NCBI GenBank assembly: GCA_040954595.2
Contig: CM082584.2
Span: 1,116,001-1,180,000, forward strand
Source: Balanoglossus misakiensis
Lineage: Eukaryota; Hemichordata
Length of the DNA stretch: 64,000 nucleotides
Direction: 5' to 3'
Numbering within the stretch: the stretch's first letter is position 1; the number at the start of each line of letters is the position of its first letter. Of the stretch, positions 24,056 to 38,381 are shown one piece after another. Both the position numbers and the translations under genes were made by a program. Under the pieces are notes generated by a model that saw nothing but the letters and a program-made list of their open reading frames with translations, made no database searches and was not told the DNA's origin.

Positions 24056-25526
24056 TTAGTCAAGACAATTTGGGAGAACTGTAGTTTAAAGCCTCCAAAG
24101 CTGCCACTTTTTGCATTATTTTCATGATTTTATTTTCCAACTTAAATTGGTTCATCAAAATAAGCTTACTGATAGGTATACATAAACATCTTATCGATGC
24201 CCGATTGTGACTGCATGTTGCAATTGGAACATGCTATGTATTAAAACGGTGCCTCACCGATTTAATCAGCCTTCATACAAACAATAGCAGCTAAGCAGCT
24301 ATCGTGAAATGCGACGCCAAGTGATGACAAACCAATGCAAATGCAAGTAATATGGCTTAATGGTCACGGGTGAAGATTTTAGGGAATAGGGAATATACAT
24401 ATGAAGTATTTTACTCTGGAAAAAAATATGCCAATTTTAGCAGCTATAGGGTTTTTAAAGCGCGGGCGAAGTATGAACAGATGCAGTAAATATCGATACA
24501 TTGTATTTTGGAGGTTTCTCATAACCATGATTGGTTGGCTAATTATGCGGCGTTTTCTAAATAAAAGGAACAATATTAATTTATTGTTGGGGCTCACCTC
24601 CGTTAACATCTTGCCGTCTCTGCTGAGTTTTGGCCTCTTCCAGCGGCACGTGTTTGTCCTTTAGGGCATGCTGTAAAATATTTAGAATAGCGCTGCCATT
24701 TGATCAAAGGATAAGCTGGCTTCGCGTGTTAGGGATGTGTGTCTGACGACTATGCCTCGAAGCAAAAGACACAGCCGACCCTGCCACGCATATTCATTTG
24801 TTGTGTCACACATTTTCGATCCAAGAAGAGAATATCAACCTTGACGTTGCGAAAATGACAAGAAACTTTCACTCATATAGGTTGTGTGATTACTTACCCG
24901 CAACTTGTTGGGAATTGCTGTCACCAGAGGTGCCCACAGCGTGAAAGCCAGAATGACTGCGACGCCTGCATTGGATTCGTCATGAATGGAAACATCGATG
25001 AACACGTTCGGTCTTCGATGAGGCTAGTGTCCACAGAATAGGCATTCTTTTATAACGCAGCTGGGAGGTGGTAAATCCATTGTGATTACCATGCTATTAG
25101 TAGCCCAAGCAGTCAAACTTTGCGAAAAATATATAAATATGGAAAAATATATCAATGGGATCAATAGTTATTAAGCACTTTTTAAAAACAAATGACACCG
25201 TAAGATCAATTATCTTGTTTTCCGCGACAAGTTTCAACATGGTATGTCAGCGCTACCAGTGAATAATATTATTAGAAACTATGACAGCTGTAACCGTGCG
25301 ATTAATGATTTGATCAATTTTAATCATATACTTGTAAATATTTGCGCGGGTGCTGGTTTAATAAACTGTGTTGATATATAGGTGGAAGACTGTTTAGTTT
25401 TCCAGTCAATTATGTGATGTATTACGCCTGACGCTTAAATGATTTGGTCCAGGGAGAATAACCGCGTTTGGCCGGTCAAGCGAACCCTGGATCTTGCAGG
25501 CTCTGCCCACTTTCCAATCAACAACC

Positions 25527-25709
25527 ATTGAGCATGCGCAGTTGATACTTCACATTGTAAACAAGATGGCGTCGCTGTATATGCTTCTGGACCGCTGTCG
25601 CCCGACTATGTCGGCAAAGAAGAGACGAATTTAACCAAGCAACGCCATATCGGAAGATAGAATGATCGCGAGATGAAACCGGGATATCCAACGATTTGGC
25701 AGCCATGTT
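25527..25709. promoter_or_regulatory. Promoter-like motif cluster at inner end of right arm
   Basis: Mirror of the left cluster: GCATGCGCA (25532-25540, NRF1-like), CAAGATGGCG (25562-25571, YY1-like) and GGCAGCCATGTT (25698-25709). Together the two clusters bracket the spacer in opposite orientation. Confidence 0.35.
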
Positions 25710-26340
25710 GATTGATTGGTAAGTCGCCGAAGTAACTATTTGCCATTGATTTGTTTACCAGAAACGGTTTGCCTTTGGAACACATTTGACCTCACCGAAA
25801 TTGATTTCAGAGTTTTTTCCCAAGAACTAATGACGTTCGTTTTCACCTTTCTGTCCCGAAGTTGCAAACGTGTTGTCTCTGAGAAAATAAATGTGATTTG
25901 TACCCGCGATAATCATAGTTCGGATTTCAACCCACAACATCAACGCCAGCCATTCACCAACATGTGCCAGATAATGTTTATCAGTCATATTTTCTCAGTC
26001 TGAATTTACAAAAGACTAATTGTATATTATGCACATTGCAATTTTAATATGTAACACGTTTGACCTGAGTGGGAGAATGGATTGAAGGGACACAAGCTTT
26101 TGTAGCCACTTATATTTTGACACTGTTTATATAAATGTTGAGCTGGCATATTTGTTCCCTTATGATGTAGTGTACCTGTTGCATTGAAATGAAGCTGTAA
26201 TATTAAAGTGCAATTTAGTCCTTTGGTTTACTGGGAAAATGAGGTCAATAAATGACAGGTTTATTTAGATATATGATATATTTCTCACAAGCACTTATGC
26301 ATATGTATGAGATACTTATTTATTTTTAATTTATGTATTT

Positions 26341-29300
26341 ATTTTTAATTTATTTTGTATGTTCAGGTAATCATATGGATTTGTATGGAATCACATACAC
26401 ATTAATTAAAGACTATCATATCACAGAAGTCGAGCCTCCACATGTGTAAGGTAACCATTTAGGTTTCATGACTAAGTTTGTTTAAGAATTCATAAAGCAC
26501 GAATTCTACCTAATGAATGAATTTTCTTAGAATTTCACAACTGTGACAGGGTTTGCAGTTATGCGAAAAAGTGTTATTATTCACATACGAAACTTTTCGT
26601 AAACATTTTTCTGATGGCAATGCATTTAACTTTGAACAAATATTGACGTCAGTTAGTAGTGCTATTTTGTCAGTGAAATTGCTTCATCATCATCCCTCCA
26701 ACCAAAGTTGAAACTGAGTTGCAAATATTGCACAGCTTGAAATCATAAAATGTCGCAAAATTGAACCAACCATTCGGTCAACGATTATGTTCTTACAGCT
26801 ATTATTAGAAGCAGACAGTCTCAGGGAACAAGATACATGGGCCTGATTTGCAAACTGAGTTGGAACTAACCTTGCCTGCCCATGGATGCGCCAATTCAGT
26901 GAATCTTATCGTATTAAAAATGAATATGGAGAACTATTCTCTGTGTTGTGATTGTTAGCCTACATGTATACATATGTACCTTGAGTGATTCCACTTTCTT
27001 CAGTGTCCTGTGAATTCAGTTGCCATAACTTGCGCTTCACACAGCGCATACATGTAGGTCTAATCAATTGGGCAACTGGGTCTTACAATATTATCTGATG
27101 CCTCTTACTGGCCGAAGGACCACAAGTTGCATTTTCACATCGCATATAAATAGAAAACCCATTAATTTCTACTGTATGATTTTATTGACGATTCAATAGT
27201 TTCATGACTGTTAGTGTTAATTACAATACCTAAATTCCCAAATGAAAGCATGCTGTCAGTTTTCATGTGATTGATATTAATTTTACAATTTCAAAATATG
27301 CTTAGCTCTGAATGATTATGAACATATCAAACTTCATGTTAAATAAACTGTCTTGATATTGTATACATTAAGGCCTACTACCAGTGTCACAACATTGATT
27401 TCCTGCATTTTTGCTCATGCCTTCTGACCAGTCAGTTGCCTCTGTATGTGTGTATGTAGTATGTATGGATGTATGTATGTCTGTCCACATCAAAAACTTG
27501 AAAACCCCTTCGCGTATCCCCTTGATATTTGGTGTGTAGATGTAGGCCAGCCTGTAAATAGGATTTTGTTCATATTAAGAAGGTTGAAGTATTTTCATGA
27601 TTGGTTTTATTTGATTACTCCAGAAACATACAATACAGAGTCTGTGTGGTAAGTCTTGATATTGGGTTTTTAGATGCAGGCACGCCTGTTCAAATGAAAT
27701 ATGCTAATTACCTGGAGCAATGTGAAATTGATCAAAACTCAGAAACTCAACAACTGGTCAGATTGCTTTGAACATTTGTATGCATGTAGCTTATGTCACG
27801 CCTGATATACTTTCAGCTAATATCGTGAATTGTATCTAGAATTTAGTAAGCTATTTCCTATAGGTAATCTTTGTTAGTATTGTTTAAATTGTGGCAAAAT
27901 TTGTAATTTTTGGGAAATGTAATTTTGTCATTTTTGGTCAAAAATCATTTTCTCTGAAACTCCATGTCAGGTCAGGTTGCATTTAAATTTTGGTTTGCTT
28001 GTTCCATGAGGTAACCCAAGTAATGTTGTATATCATTTTGGTGAAATTTGCATATTTGTGGTCTTGAGGCAATTTTTGCAATTTGTATTCTTTGAAACCG
28101 CATGTCAAATTGCTTTCAATTTTGGTAGGCATGTTCCTTGTGGTGATTGAAGTGAGATATTGTTGGATTTGTTGATATCTGAATTTTTGTGGTTGAGGCA
28201 GTTTTTGTCATTGTTGAAGAAATGTTGTTTTCACTGAAAATACTCCGATTCCTGTGAAATTGTATTAGGTTACCTGGTAGGTCATATCTGCTTGGCAATG
28301 TCACAGCGGTGTACACACCTATTTTTGTGTAATCCAAAGTGTGTAATAACCTAGCAAATATTTACTAGTAAATCATGTATGTTCTACTTCTTACAAGGTT
28401 GAAGTATGTTGATGTCTGGGTTAAATGGGATTCTTCAGAAACATACAATACAGAGTCTGTGGTACAGTTCATGGTCACATTCAGAATTACCTAGTCTATA
28501 TCCAGCCGTGTTCTGTCCGCTTTGCTTCCAAAAGTATCGTCTAGTGTCATGCATGCCACTTGCCCAATAATCTGACACCCCTTGCTGGGAAATTTGATGT
28601 AACAAGTATCCCTTAGTGAAATTATTAACATAAATTGAACAATGTTGATTTGGCGTAAGATTATAGTGAAGGCAGGGCTTATTACATTGAAAATGCTATC
28701 CAGCCTTAATTACACATTATGAATATCCTTTGTCCAATCATTGGAAAAACAATGTACCGTAGACTTGCATAGCACTTTGAAGGTGAATCGCAAGTGGTCA
28801 CTTTAATTACATTACCTCAAGCAGTCTTTTACATGTAGCTATAATACGACAAACATTCCCAGTGTAATTAACATCACTGTTGTTATTAGTATCTATCTCC
28901 GATAAGTATCAAGTCTGCCTTATGTTATTTTAAGTCAATTGTCAGGTTCATGTACATATTTTACAACTTATCTATCTTGTCAAAAACTTTCGCATGTACC
29001 TAATTCTAGGCTTACCAGTAGGGTTATAGATACAGTGTATTATATTAACATGCATTAATATGAAACTAAATGTTGATGGTTAATTAAAGACCCCCTTGAG
29101 CTATGGTAACCTCATTAAATATGTGCATATCTTATTCTAGTGGATGTGGTAACCTGGACATGGACAACTCAGGGGTCAAAATCTGTTGACAAACTTTTGG
29201 GTGATCTTGGGTAAACTTTGACCTACATTCCTATATCTTGGCATCCGGCACAGATACATCCTTGACACTTGGAGTTATGGAACTATGTAATGGAATATTA

Positions 29301-29459
29301 TGTCTTGCCTCATTAATTATGTACATACCTAATGCCAGCCTAACCAATAGGGCTGGAAGTCTGCCTTTTTTTGGACATGATACATTTGAGATCAACATTT
29401 TTCTACAGCAGCCAGCCTTCTCTTAAAAAGAATGGACAATATAAAGGCTTTGCTGGTAT
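26341..29459 (+). repeat. 3119-bp tandem duplication, copy 1
   Basis: Identical by eye to the next copy at a constant 3119-bp offset, apart from a C at 28987 that is T at 32106. The copy covers the part of the right arm from the TTTTGTATGTTCAGG block to the GGCTTTGCTGGTAT block. Frames inside it are duplicated but are not genes. Confidence 0.9.
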
Positions 29460-32400
29460 TATTTTAATTTATTTTGTATGTTCAGGTAATCATATGGATT
29501 TGTATGGAATCACATACACATTAATTAAAGACTATCATATCACAGAAGTCGAGCCTCCACATGTGTAAGGTAACCATTTAGGTTTCATGACTAAGTTTGT
29601 TTAAGAATTCATAAAGCACGAATTCTACCTAATGAATGAATTTTCTTAGAATTTCACAACTGTGACAGGGTTTGCAGTTATGCGAAAAAGTGTTATTATT
29701 CACATACGAAACTTTTCGTAAACATTTTTCTGATGGCAATGCATTTAACTTTGAACAAATATTGACGTCAGTTAGTAGTGCTATTTTGTCAGTGAAATTG
29801 CTTCATCATCATCCCTCCAACCAAAGTTGAAACTGAGTTGCAAATATTGCACAGCTTGAAATCATAAAATGTCGCAAAATTGAACCAACCATTCGGTCAA
29901 CGATTATGTTCTTACAGCTATTATTAGAAGCAGACAGTCTCAGGGAACAAGATACATGGGCCTGATTTGCAAACTGAGTTGGAACTAACCTTGCCTGCCC
30001 ATGGATGCGCCAATTCAGTGAATCTTATCGTATTAAAAATGAATATGGAGAACTATTCTCTGTGTTGTGATTGTTAGCCTACATGTATACATATGTACCT
30101 TGAGTGATTCCACTTTCTTCAGTGTCCTGTGAATTCAGTTGCCATAACTTGCGCTTCACACAGCGCATACATGTAGGTCTAATCAATTGGGCAACTGGGT
30201 CTTACAATATTATCTGATGCCTCTTACTGGCCGAAGGACCACAAGTTGCATTTTCACATCGCATATAAATAGAAAACCCATTAATTTCTACTGTATGATT
30301 TTATTGACGATTCAATAGTTTCATGACTGTTAGTGTTAATTACAATACCTAAATTCCCAAATGAAAGCATGCTGTCAGTTTTCATGTGATTGATATTAAT
30401 TTTACAATTTCAAAATATGCTTAGCTCTGAATGATTATGAACATATCAAACTTCATGTTAAATAAACTGTCTTGATATTGTATACATTAAGGCCTACTAC
30501 CAGTGTCACAACATTGATTTCCTGCATTTTTGCTCATGCCTTCTGACCAGTCAGTTGCCTCTGTATGTGTGTATGTAGTATGTATGGATGTATGTATGTC
30601 TGTCCACATCAAAAACTTGAAAACCCCTTCGCGTATCCCCTTGATATTTGGTGTGTAGATGTAGGCCAGCCTGTAAATAGGATTTTGTTCATATTAAGAA
30701 GGTTGAAGTATTTTCATGATTGGTTTTATTTGATTACTCCAGAAACATACAATACAGAGTCTGTGTGGTAAGTCTTGATATTGGGTTTTTAGATGCAGGC
30801 ACGCCTGTTCAAATGAAATATGCTAATTACCTGGAGCAATGTGAAATTGATCAAAACTCAGAAACTCAACAACTGGTCAGATTGCTTTGAACATTTGTAT
30901 GCATGTAGCTTATGTCACGCCTGATATACTTTCAGCTAATATCGTGAATTGTATCTAGAATTTAGTAAGCTATTTCCTATAGGTAATCTTTGTTAGTATT
31001 GTTTAAATTGTGGCAAAATTTGTAATTTTTGGGAAATGTAATTTTGTCATTTTTGGTCAAAAATCATTTTCTCTGAAACTCCATGTCAGGTCAGGTTGCA
31101 TTTAAATTTTGGTTTGCTTGTTCCATGAGGTAACCCAAGTAATGTTGTATATCATTTTGGTGAAATTTGCATATTTGTGGTCTTGAGGCAATTTTTGCAA
31201 TTTGTATTCTTTGAAACCGCATGTCAAATTGCTTTCAATTTTGGTAGGCATGTTCCTTGTGGTGATTGAAGTGAGATATTGTTGGATTTGTTGATATCTG
31301 AATTTTTGTGGTTGAGGCAGTTTTTGTCATTGTTGAAGAAATGTTGTTTTCACTGAAAATACTCCGATTCCTGTGAAATTGTATTAGGTTACCTGGTAGG
31401 TCATATCTGCTTGGCAATGTCACAGCGGTGTACACACCTATTTTTGTGTAATCCAAAGTGTGTAATAACCTAGCAAATATTTACTAGTAAATCATGTATG
31501 TTCTACTTCTTACAAGGTTGAAGTATGTTGATGTCTGGGTTAAATGGGATTCTTCAGAAACATACAATACAGAGTCTGTGGTACAGTTCATGGTCACATT
31601 CAGAATTACCTAGTCTATATCCAGCCGTGTTCTGTCCGCTTTGCTTCCAAAAGTATCGTCTAGTGTCATGCATGCCACTTGCCCAATAATCTGACACCCC
31701 TTGCTGGGAAATTTGATGTAACAAGTATCCCTTAGTGAAATTATTAACATAAATTGAACAATGTTGATTTGGCGTAAGATTATAGTGAAGGCAGGGCTTA
31801 TTACATTGAAAATGCTATCCAGCCTTAATTACACATTATGAATATCCTTTGTCCAATCATTGGAAAAACAATGTACCGTAGACTTGCATAGCACTTTGAA
31901 GGTGAATCGCAAGTGGTCACTTTAATTACATTACCTCAAGCAGTCTTTTACATGTAGCTATAATACGACAAACATTCCCAGTGTAATTAACATCACTGTT
32001 GTTATTAGTATCTATCTCCGATAAGTATCAAGTCTGCCTTATGTTATTTTAAGTCAATTGTCAGGTTCATGTACATATTTTACAACTTATCTATCTTGTC
32101 AAAAATTTTCGCATGTACCTAATTCTAGGCTTACCAGTAGGGTTATAGATACAGTGTATTATATTAACATGCATTAATATGAAACTAAATGTTGATGGTT
32201 AATTAAAGACCCCCTTGAGCTATGGTAACCTCATTAAATATGTGCATATCTTATTCTAGTGGATGTGGTAACCTGGACATGGACAACTCAGGGGTCAAAA
32301 TCTGTTGACAAACTTTTGGGTGATCTTGGGTAAACTTTGACCTACATTCCTATATCTTGGCATCCGGCACAGATACATCCTTGACACTTGGAGTTATGGA

Positions 32401-32578
32401 ACTATGTAATGGAATATTATGTCTTGCCTCATTAATTATGTACATACCTAATGCCAGCCTAACCAATAGGGCTGGAAGTCTGCCTTTTTTTGGACATGAT
32501 ACATTTGAGATCAACATTTTTCTACAGCAGCCAGCCTTCTCTTAAAAAGAATGGACAATATAAAGGCTTTGCTGGTAT
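29460..32578 (+). repeat. 3119-bp tandem duplication, copy 2
   Basis: Second copy. Only this one continues into the older right-arm sequence beyond 32578, and only copy 1 continues outward on the left. This is the normal geometry of a simple tandem duplication, with TAT/ATTTTA microhomology at the junction. Confidence 0.9.
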
Positions 32579-34083
32579 ACTGAACTTTGGACTCCCTCCC
32601 TGAGACTGTGTGCCAATGACGGGATAGCCTACTCAGCGTTGGGTAGATCCTAAGAAGGCCTCAGCCAGGCATCAGATACAAAAAGCGGAAATCCAAGCTT
32701 TAATGGTGGGTTACATCGTTAACTTCCCTGCAGAGCTGATTTCTCAGACTGTGAGCCAATGACGGGTAAAGCCCCTAGGTAGGGGCCACCTAAGACAGGC
32801 CGGTCATGCTTTAGTCACAAAGAAGGGCAAGTTCAGTCATACCATAACTTTGTCTGCTGTATATGCTTCATAATGATTGCATGGTATTTTGAGAATACAT
32901 TGTCTTAAGGCAGTGTGACCAGCTAAAAAGTACTGGCAAACACAGCCAATGTGTAATAAAAAACATCTAATTTGGCTGAATAAAAGACATAAAACACAGC
33001 AAAAGCACTGTGACTAGCTGAGACATAATACTCCATTATGCATTTCCATCACTCCAAGTGTCAAGGTTGCATCTGCTCTGGATGCCAAGATATAGTAATG
33101 TTGGTCAAGGTTTACCCAAAGTCACCCAAAGTTCTGTCAAACAATTTTGACCCCAATGTTGTCCATGTTTAGGTTTCTCCCTCCACTTGATAGCCTACAA
33201 TTAGATATGCAAATATTTAATGACATTACCATAGATTAAGGCGGTCCTAAATTAACCATGAAATTATAGTTTCATGTTAATTCTTGTTATTACAAAACAC
33301 TGTATCTATAACCCTTCTGGAAGCCATACTTTGTTTCATGCTACCCAATATGTGAAAGTAGGTAAAAAATCAGCCAAGGTTATTTGAAATTTTGCTGAAA
33401 AAAATCCGGTCCCTGACATTTGGTAAAGGGGTCAAGACACTTGGCAACAAATTGTTGTCCCAGATTAGAACATATTCATAAAAAACTCAGGGAAAGAAGG
33501 AAGTTTTTCACAGCTTTGGTGCTTCAAATAGTAGAGAGGTTCCCAAGTTATTTCAATGAAACCTTAATGTCAACATTACATCGTTAGACTCGAACTCATC
33601 TGGCATAAAGCTGCTAGTTAAAGCCCTAAGGGTTGTGCCACTTTTTCATTATTTTCATCTAAGATTTGTCAATCTAAATAAGCTTACTGCTAGGTATACA
33701 TCTACATGAACATCTTGTTGACTGACGATTGTGGCTGTAATTTAAAGAAGTCAGATATTTAACAGGTACCACACCTGTTTAATCTGCCTCTATACAAAGG
33801 GTACACATCTATAGTGGTATGCATCACCTAGATATGACAAACATAAGCACTACAAGTAATATGGCTTTATGGTGGCGATTTTGAAGGATGTGGAGAAGAT
33901 TTGAAAAACACTCTTGAGGAAAAAGATGTGTTAAATCTTTGAAATGTGTTTTATTCTTTGGTTCCCATTTCGTATATGTCTATCTACCACTGGGACCAAT
34001 GTGAAATTGGTGGAAACTGGTCAAATTGCTTTAGAAATTGGTGTGTATTCATTTTGAGACCTCATGGATTTTTTTTCATTTTT

Positions 34084-34121
34084 AGCTCACGTGAAAATCA
34101 CGTGAGCTTATGGTTTAGCGA

Positions 34122-34154
<33 letters not shown>

Positions 34155-36433
34155 GTGTGTGTGTCTGTCTGTATACCCGATATCTAAAGAACCGCTGAAC
34201 CGATTTCAACCAAATTTAGTACACAGGTTCAGATATCATATGGCAAGAACTGAAAAGGTTTTGGTGCGTGTGGCTTTGATATTAATGAAGTTATTTAAGT
34301 TTTAATTTTTCTATTACATGATTGTCTATGTGAGCTTTCGTTAATGCCGCATATATGACCAGTGGAAACGATAGTTTGAGGAGATCGACAGTTTGAGGGC
34401 GCTGTGAAATGAGACATTCCTGGCGATATTGCCGTGGTTCTGTCCATGCTCAGACGCTGTACCCGTCGTTACGAATAACTTCCCTACGTGAATCCACAAG
34501 GAAGCTAACGTTGTTTAGTTGCTTCATAGAGCGTAAATTGTTAATCTACAGGACCGTCAGACGAATACTCTTTTCAAATGAAGTTTGAAACTACTTACGA
34601 GTAAGTTAGTGGAGACAATATGGCGGATAGTTGGCGTGCAGCCGAATCCGCGTTATGACTATGACGTGACCCATTCATCAAGACAAACCGTAAATGATTC
34701 ACGCATATTGTGGTCCTCACGCAGTCAATCTCAAAATGTCACCAGGCTTTCTATTTGTCTATTGTTCAGAGAAAAATAACGTGGCGGTTGATCACACTCA
34801 ACAGTAAAATCCGTTTTGTGAGTTTATAGACAGTCTGTTATCGCCAATACTATATAGCGATTGCTAGATGGCTTACCCAATATGTGATCGAGCGAGAATG
34901 ATAACATTGAATGTCTGTTCAGATCTCATTCCGTACGTCATACGTCAACATTTCGATTTCAATTTAATCCATTCATAAAGAATTTAGAGAAAGTCGTCTT
35001 GAATTGTGACCCCGACTATCAATTTTACGATGATTTTTTGGCGACGGAATACACGAGACGCCATTGCATAACTACGTCAGCTGGACTTCCAAGGTTACCA
35101 TTTTGTGTGTATGGAATCTTATCACAGAGACTACGTACTTTGACAATATGCCATGCTATATCAATGACGCCCCAGAAAATTTGTCGAAAAATGAATTTGT
35201 CTTCTCATGGTGGTGCAATATATTTTAATGTCTATTTTGAGGTTGATTTTGGTTTTTGGCTAACATGTATATCAATGTCAGCTTATAGCATAAGTTGGTG
35301 TCCGTCGTCTATGTATGTCTGTATGTGTGCCTCATACAGAATTATGTATTTTGCGAATGGATCAGTTTCGTCTAAATGTATTGATGTATGTATGTGTATG
35401 TCCATCAACATCAAAAACTTGAAACTACTGATATTTAGTGTGTACATAGAAATTGTTATTGCAAAAAAATGCATACTGGTATTAACTGGAAAAATGTTCA
35501 AGTAGTCAAAATTGAAAAACTTAATAACAGCGGATCAGATTCAGTTAAAAATTGGCGTGCATTGGTGTGCAAGTACTATGGGAAGACCTCGTATGATTTT
35601 GTTCAGGTGGAGTCAGTATCTGGCGTTTGCTATTTTTTATGAATTTTTGGGGGAATTTTCTGCAGTTTTGTTAAAAAAAATTCTTCTCTGAAATTACATG
35701 TCCAATTGATTGGAAACTTGGTATGGAGGTTCATAGGGCTTACCTGAATCACATTTGTGCAAACGGTGGTGAAATTTGCAAAAATGCATTTTTGGGCAAT
35801 ATTTCCTGTTTTTGTCAAAAAATCAAATCCCGTGAAACTGTAAGTGCAATTGTTTTGATACTTTGTATTTGGGTTTCTAGGGGTGATCTCAGTCAGATAT
35901 GATCAAATTGTAAAGAAATTTGCATAATTGTATTTTTTGGGAATTCTGCAGGGTTTGGCCAAATAGTCTTCAGTAAAACCACAAGTCCAATTGATTGGAA
36001 ACTTTGAATGGGAATTCATATATGTGATATCAGTCAGATTTGTCTGAATTACCTGTTGTTTGCCAAAATGTCTTCCTTATTGAAACTTGTTAAAGAGGTT
36101 CTTAGGCATGAACAGAAATCAGATTTGTTGAAATCTGGTGAAATATTCATACTTTTTGGTATATTTCTTGCCATTTTTGATCAACGAGTTTTAGAATTCC
36201 ATAGACTTATCTTTTTATGCAGTTCAGGATGGGGTACATGACTCATAACCCCTTACAAAAATTGACAAGGCAACAATTCCACAAACATGTTTACATTTCA
36301 CAATGGTGCAACACACAACCCTTACACCATAAACACTATAAACCAAATTGGTTTAACACTGGTTTTTCTAATCTTGTTATTCTGTCAACCAATCACAGTA
36401 CTGCACGTGAGCATATTCAGTTAATATCTGGTT
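34084..36433. other. 2.35-kb segment absent from left arm
   Basis: The left arm is continuous across this point (about 12145). The segment opens with a perfect palindrome, AGCTCACGTG-AAAAT-CACGTGAGCT (34084-34108), then a TG/TATG microsatellite (34122-34172) and a block containing GAACCGCTGAACCGATTTCA. From about 35330 it holds diverged tandem units related to 27440-28330. Whether it is one insertion or several, or partly a left-arm deletion, cannot be told. No coding sequence is supported. Confidence 0.55.
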
Positions 36434-37557
36434 TGAAGTATATTTTTGGGGTGATTTTGGTCAAATACTCAAAAACCTCTACTCACAGTTCTTTGAAATT
36501 TGGTTTGCAGGTTTCTAGGTGTGTTATCACGACATTTTAACAAATCCTATGATGGAACTGTCAATATAGTTTTTGTGGACAATTTTTGCCATTTTTGTTT
36601 GATTGCTTTGCAATTTTTTGTTTTGCAGTTTCCAGGGGATTTTTTTACTGTGATATATCATAAATGTTCTGAAAATGAAAAAATTGTATTTTGGGGGCAT
36701 AAAAAAAATTCTCAGAAAGTGCATGGTTGATCACTTTAAAAGTTTAGTTGTGAGTTAATGATATGTGCTTCTTTAGAATGATAATTGAATCAAATCATAG
36801 CTGAATTAGTTTTTTTGTTTATTTTGTTTGATATTTTTTCCTTATACCTCAAAAATTGTTATTATAAAAGGGAAATTACCATTACATAGTTGTTTGCAAT
36901 TAAGGAGGACCCCCTCCCCCACTGAAAATCGTATACACCTTGATCTCTCTATGTCTGTATTCATGTCTGTATGTATGTTTTACAAATGTATGCTCCCAAT
37001 AAGAGTGAAATGATTTTTTTTATCGTAATACTTCTAAAGTGATTATTTCCTATGAGATGTGCAGACTTATTACCTAATCGTTTCTGAAATTCTACCTCAT
37101 GCTGTGTATGAAAAGTCTAATATATGTCATTGTCAAGATCCCCAAAACAGGCTGATATAGTATCACATAACATTTGATAAAAGTATCCCAAACAGTGTGG
37201 CAATTTTGGTATACAGAAAAAAACACTAGAATGACAACAGCTACATGTATGTAGGCTAGCAATAGGAACACAGATAACAATTCTCCATATTCATTTTTAA
37301 ATACGATAAGATTCGCTGAAATTGGCACATCTGTGTGCAGGCAAAGTCAGTTCCAACTCGGCTTGCAAATCGGACCAATGTCTCTTGTTCGGTGAGACTG
37401 TATGGTTCTAGTAATAGATGTAAGAACTTGATCATTGACCAAACTCTTGGTTCAATTTTGCAACATTTTATGATTTCAAGCTGTACATATTTAACTCCGT
37501 TTCAACTATAGTTGGAGGGATAACATTGGAGCCATTTCACTGACAAAATAGCGCTTA

Positions 37558-38381
37558 GGGACCATTCAGTTTTTACGGTGGGGGGAGGCTGGCAAAATCC
37601 AGGGGGTCACTTAAATTTTGAAATCCAAAAGAGGGAGTCATTTTTTTTTCAAACGTTTAGGGGGGAGGTCATATACATGTACCCACCGATGCTAACTTTG
37701 AGTGGAGTAGCAACAGTAAAATTGGTCCTTTCAAACATTGAGATAATTTGCTTTTGACTTCATTAAAATGCAACTTTGAGCTACATATTTTACAAAGTTT
37801 TCTTATGTGGAAGGGGGACATCCCCTCCCACACCCATCCCCTTATTTCTTCGCCACATATAGTGTACCAGGGCAGAATACTTGGCATCCCACCCCCACTG
37901 ATGTTAACTTTGAGTGGCAAAAGTCAAATTTGTCCTCCCCAACATTAAGTTAATTTGCCTTTGAGTTCATTAAAATGCATTAATTGTATTTTACAAAATT
38001 GTCCTACGTACACCCACCCCTTCCACTTTTCTTGTTTTACCAATTCTACCAACTATTGTATTGACGTGTCCTTTTAATTTATCCATAGACCTTCTTTATT
38101 GCAACGCTATACTATTATACACTTCAAATTATAAATTGCTTTAAGAAATTTAGAATTGAGGTGTGAGGAGACCCTTTACCTTTATTGCATACAGTCAGTG
38201 TACATAAGATAAGGATGGCAAATGTTTTCGGGGTGGGAGGAGGGTCATCATATTTTGGTCCTGTCAAAGGGGGGGGGGGTCATCATTTTTTTGGTCCTGG
38301 TTGAAGGGGGTGTCGGCCTGATTTTGAAAACCAATGACACAAACTTTTGCCCCCCCCCTCCACCAAAACTGAACAGTCCCT
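37558..38381. mobile_element. 824-bp TA-flanked TIR element, right-arm specific
   Basis: The ends read GGGACCATTCAGTTTTTA and, reversed, GGGACTGTTCAGTTTTGG, flanked by TA on both sides (37556-37557 and 38382-38383). The left arm has the empty GCGCTACTGACTG site near 11048. Inside are two diverged direct copies of a block containing AACTTTGAGTGG, plus G- and C-runs. It is non-coding and so non-autonomous. The TA duplication fits Tc1/mariner-like or similar integration. Confidence 0.7.

Larger units (their letters stand above)
19240..25526. other. Unique spacer between the arms of the giant inverted repeat
   Basis: About 6.3 kb with no partner elsewhere in the window. It holds a palindrome cluster (20315-20429), a minus-strand open frame (19885-20217), a 39-bp duplication, a GAAT microsatellite, a strong hairpin and a LamG/pentraxin-like exon. 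A further exon-like stretch reads on the minus strand from about 25040 to 24895: it encodes a hydrophobic segment (VAVILAFTLWAPLV) and ends at a GTAAGT donor. Together these hint at a broken minus-strand gene, but no continuous model can be assembled. Confidence 0.4.

Noticed and set aside
27446-27652. Duplicated small ORFs at 27446/30565, 28116/31235 and 29238/32357
   Set aside because: Identical only because of the 3119-bp duplication; the counterparts in the left arm are not open.
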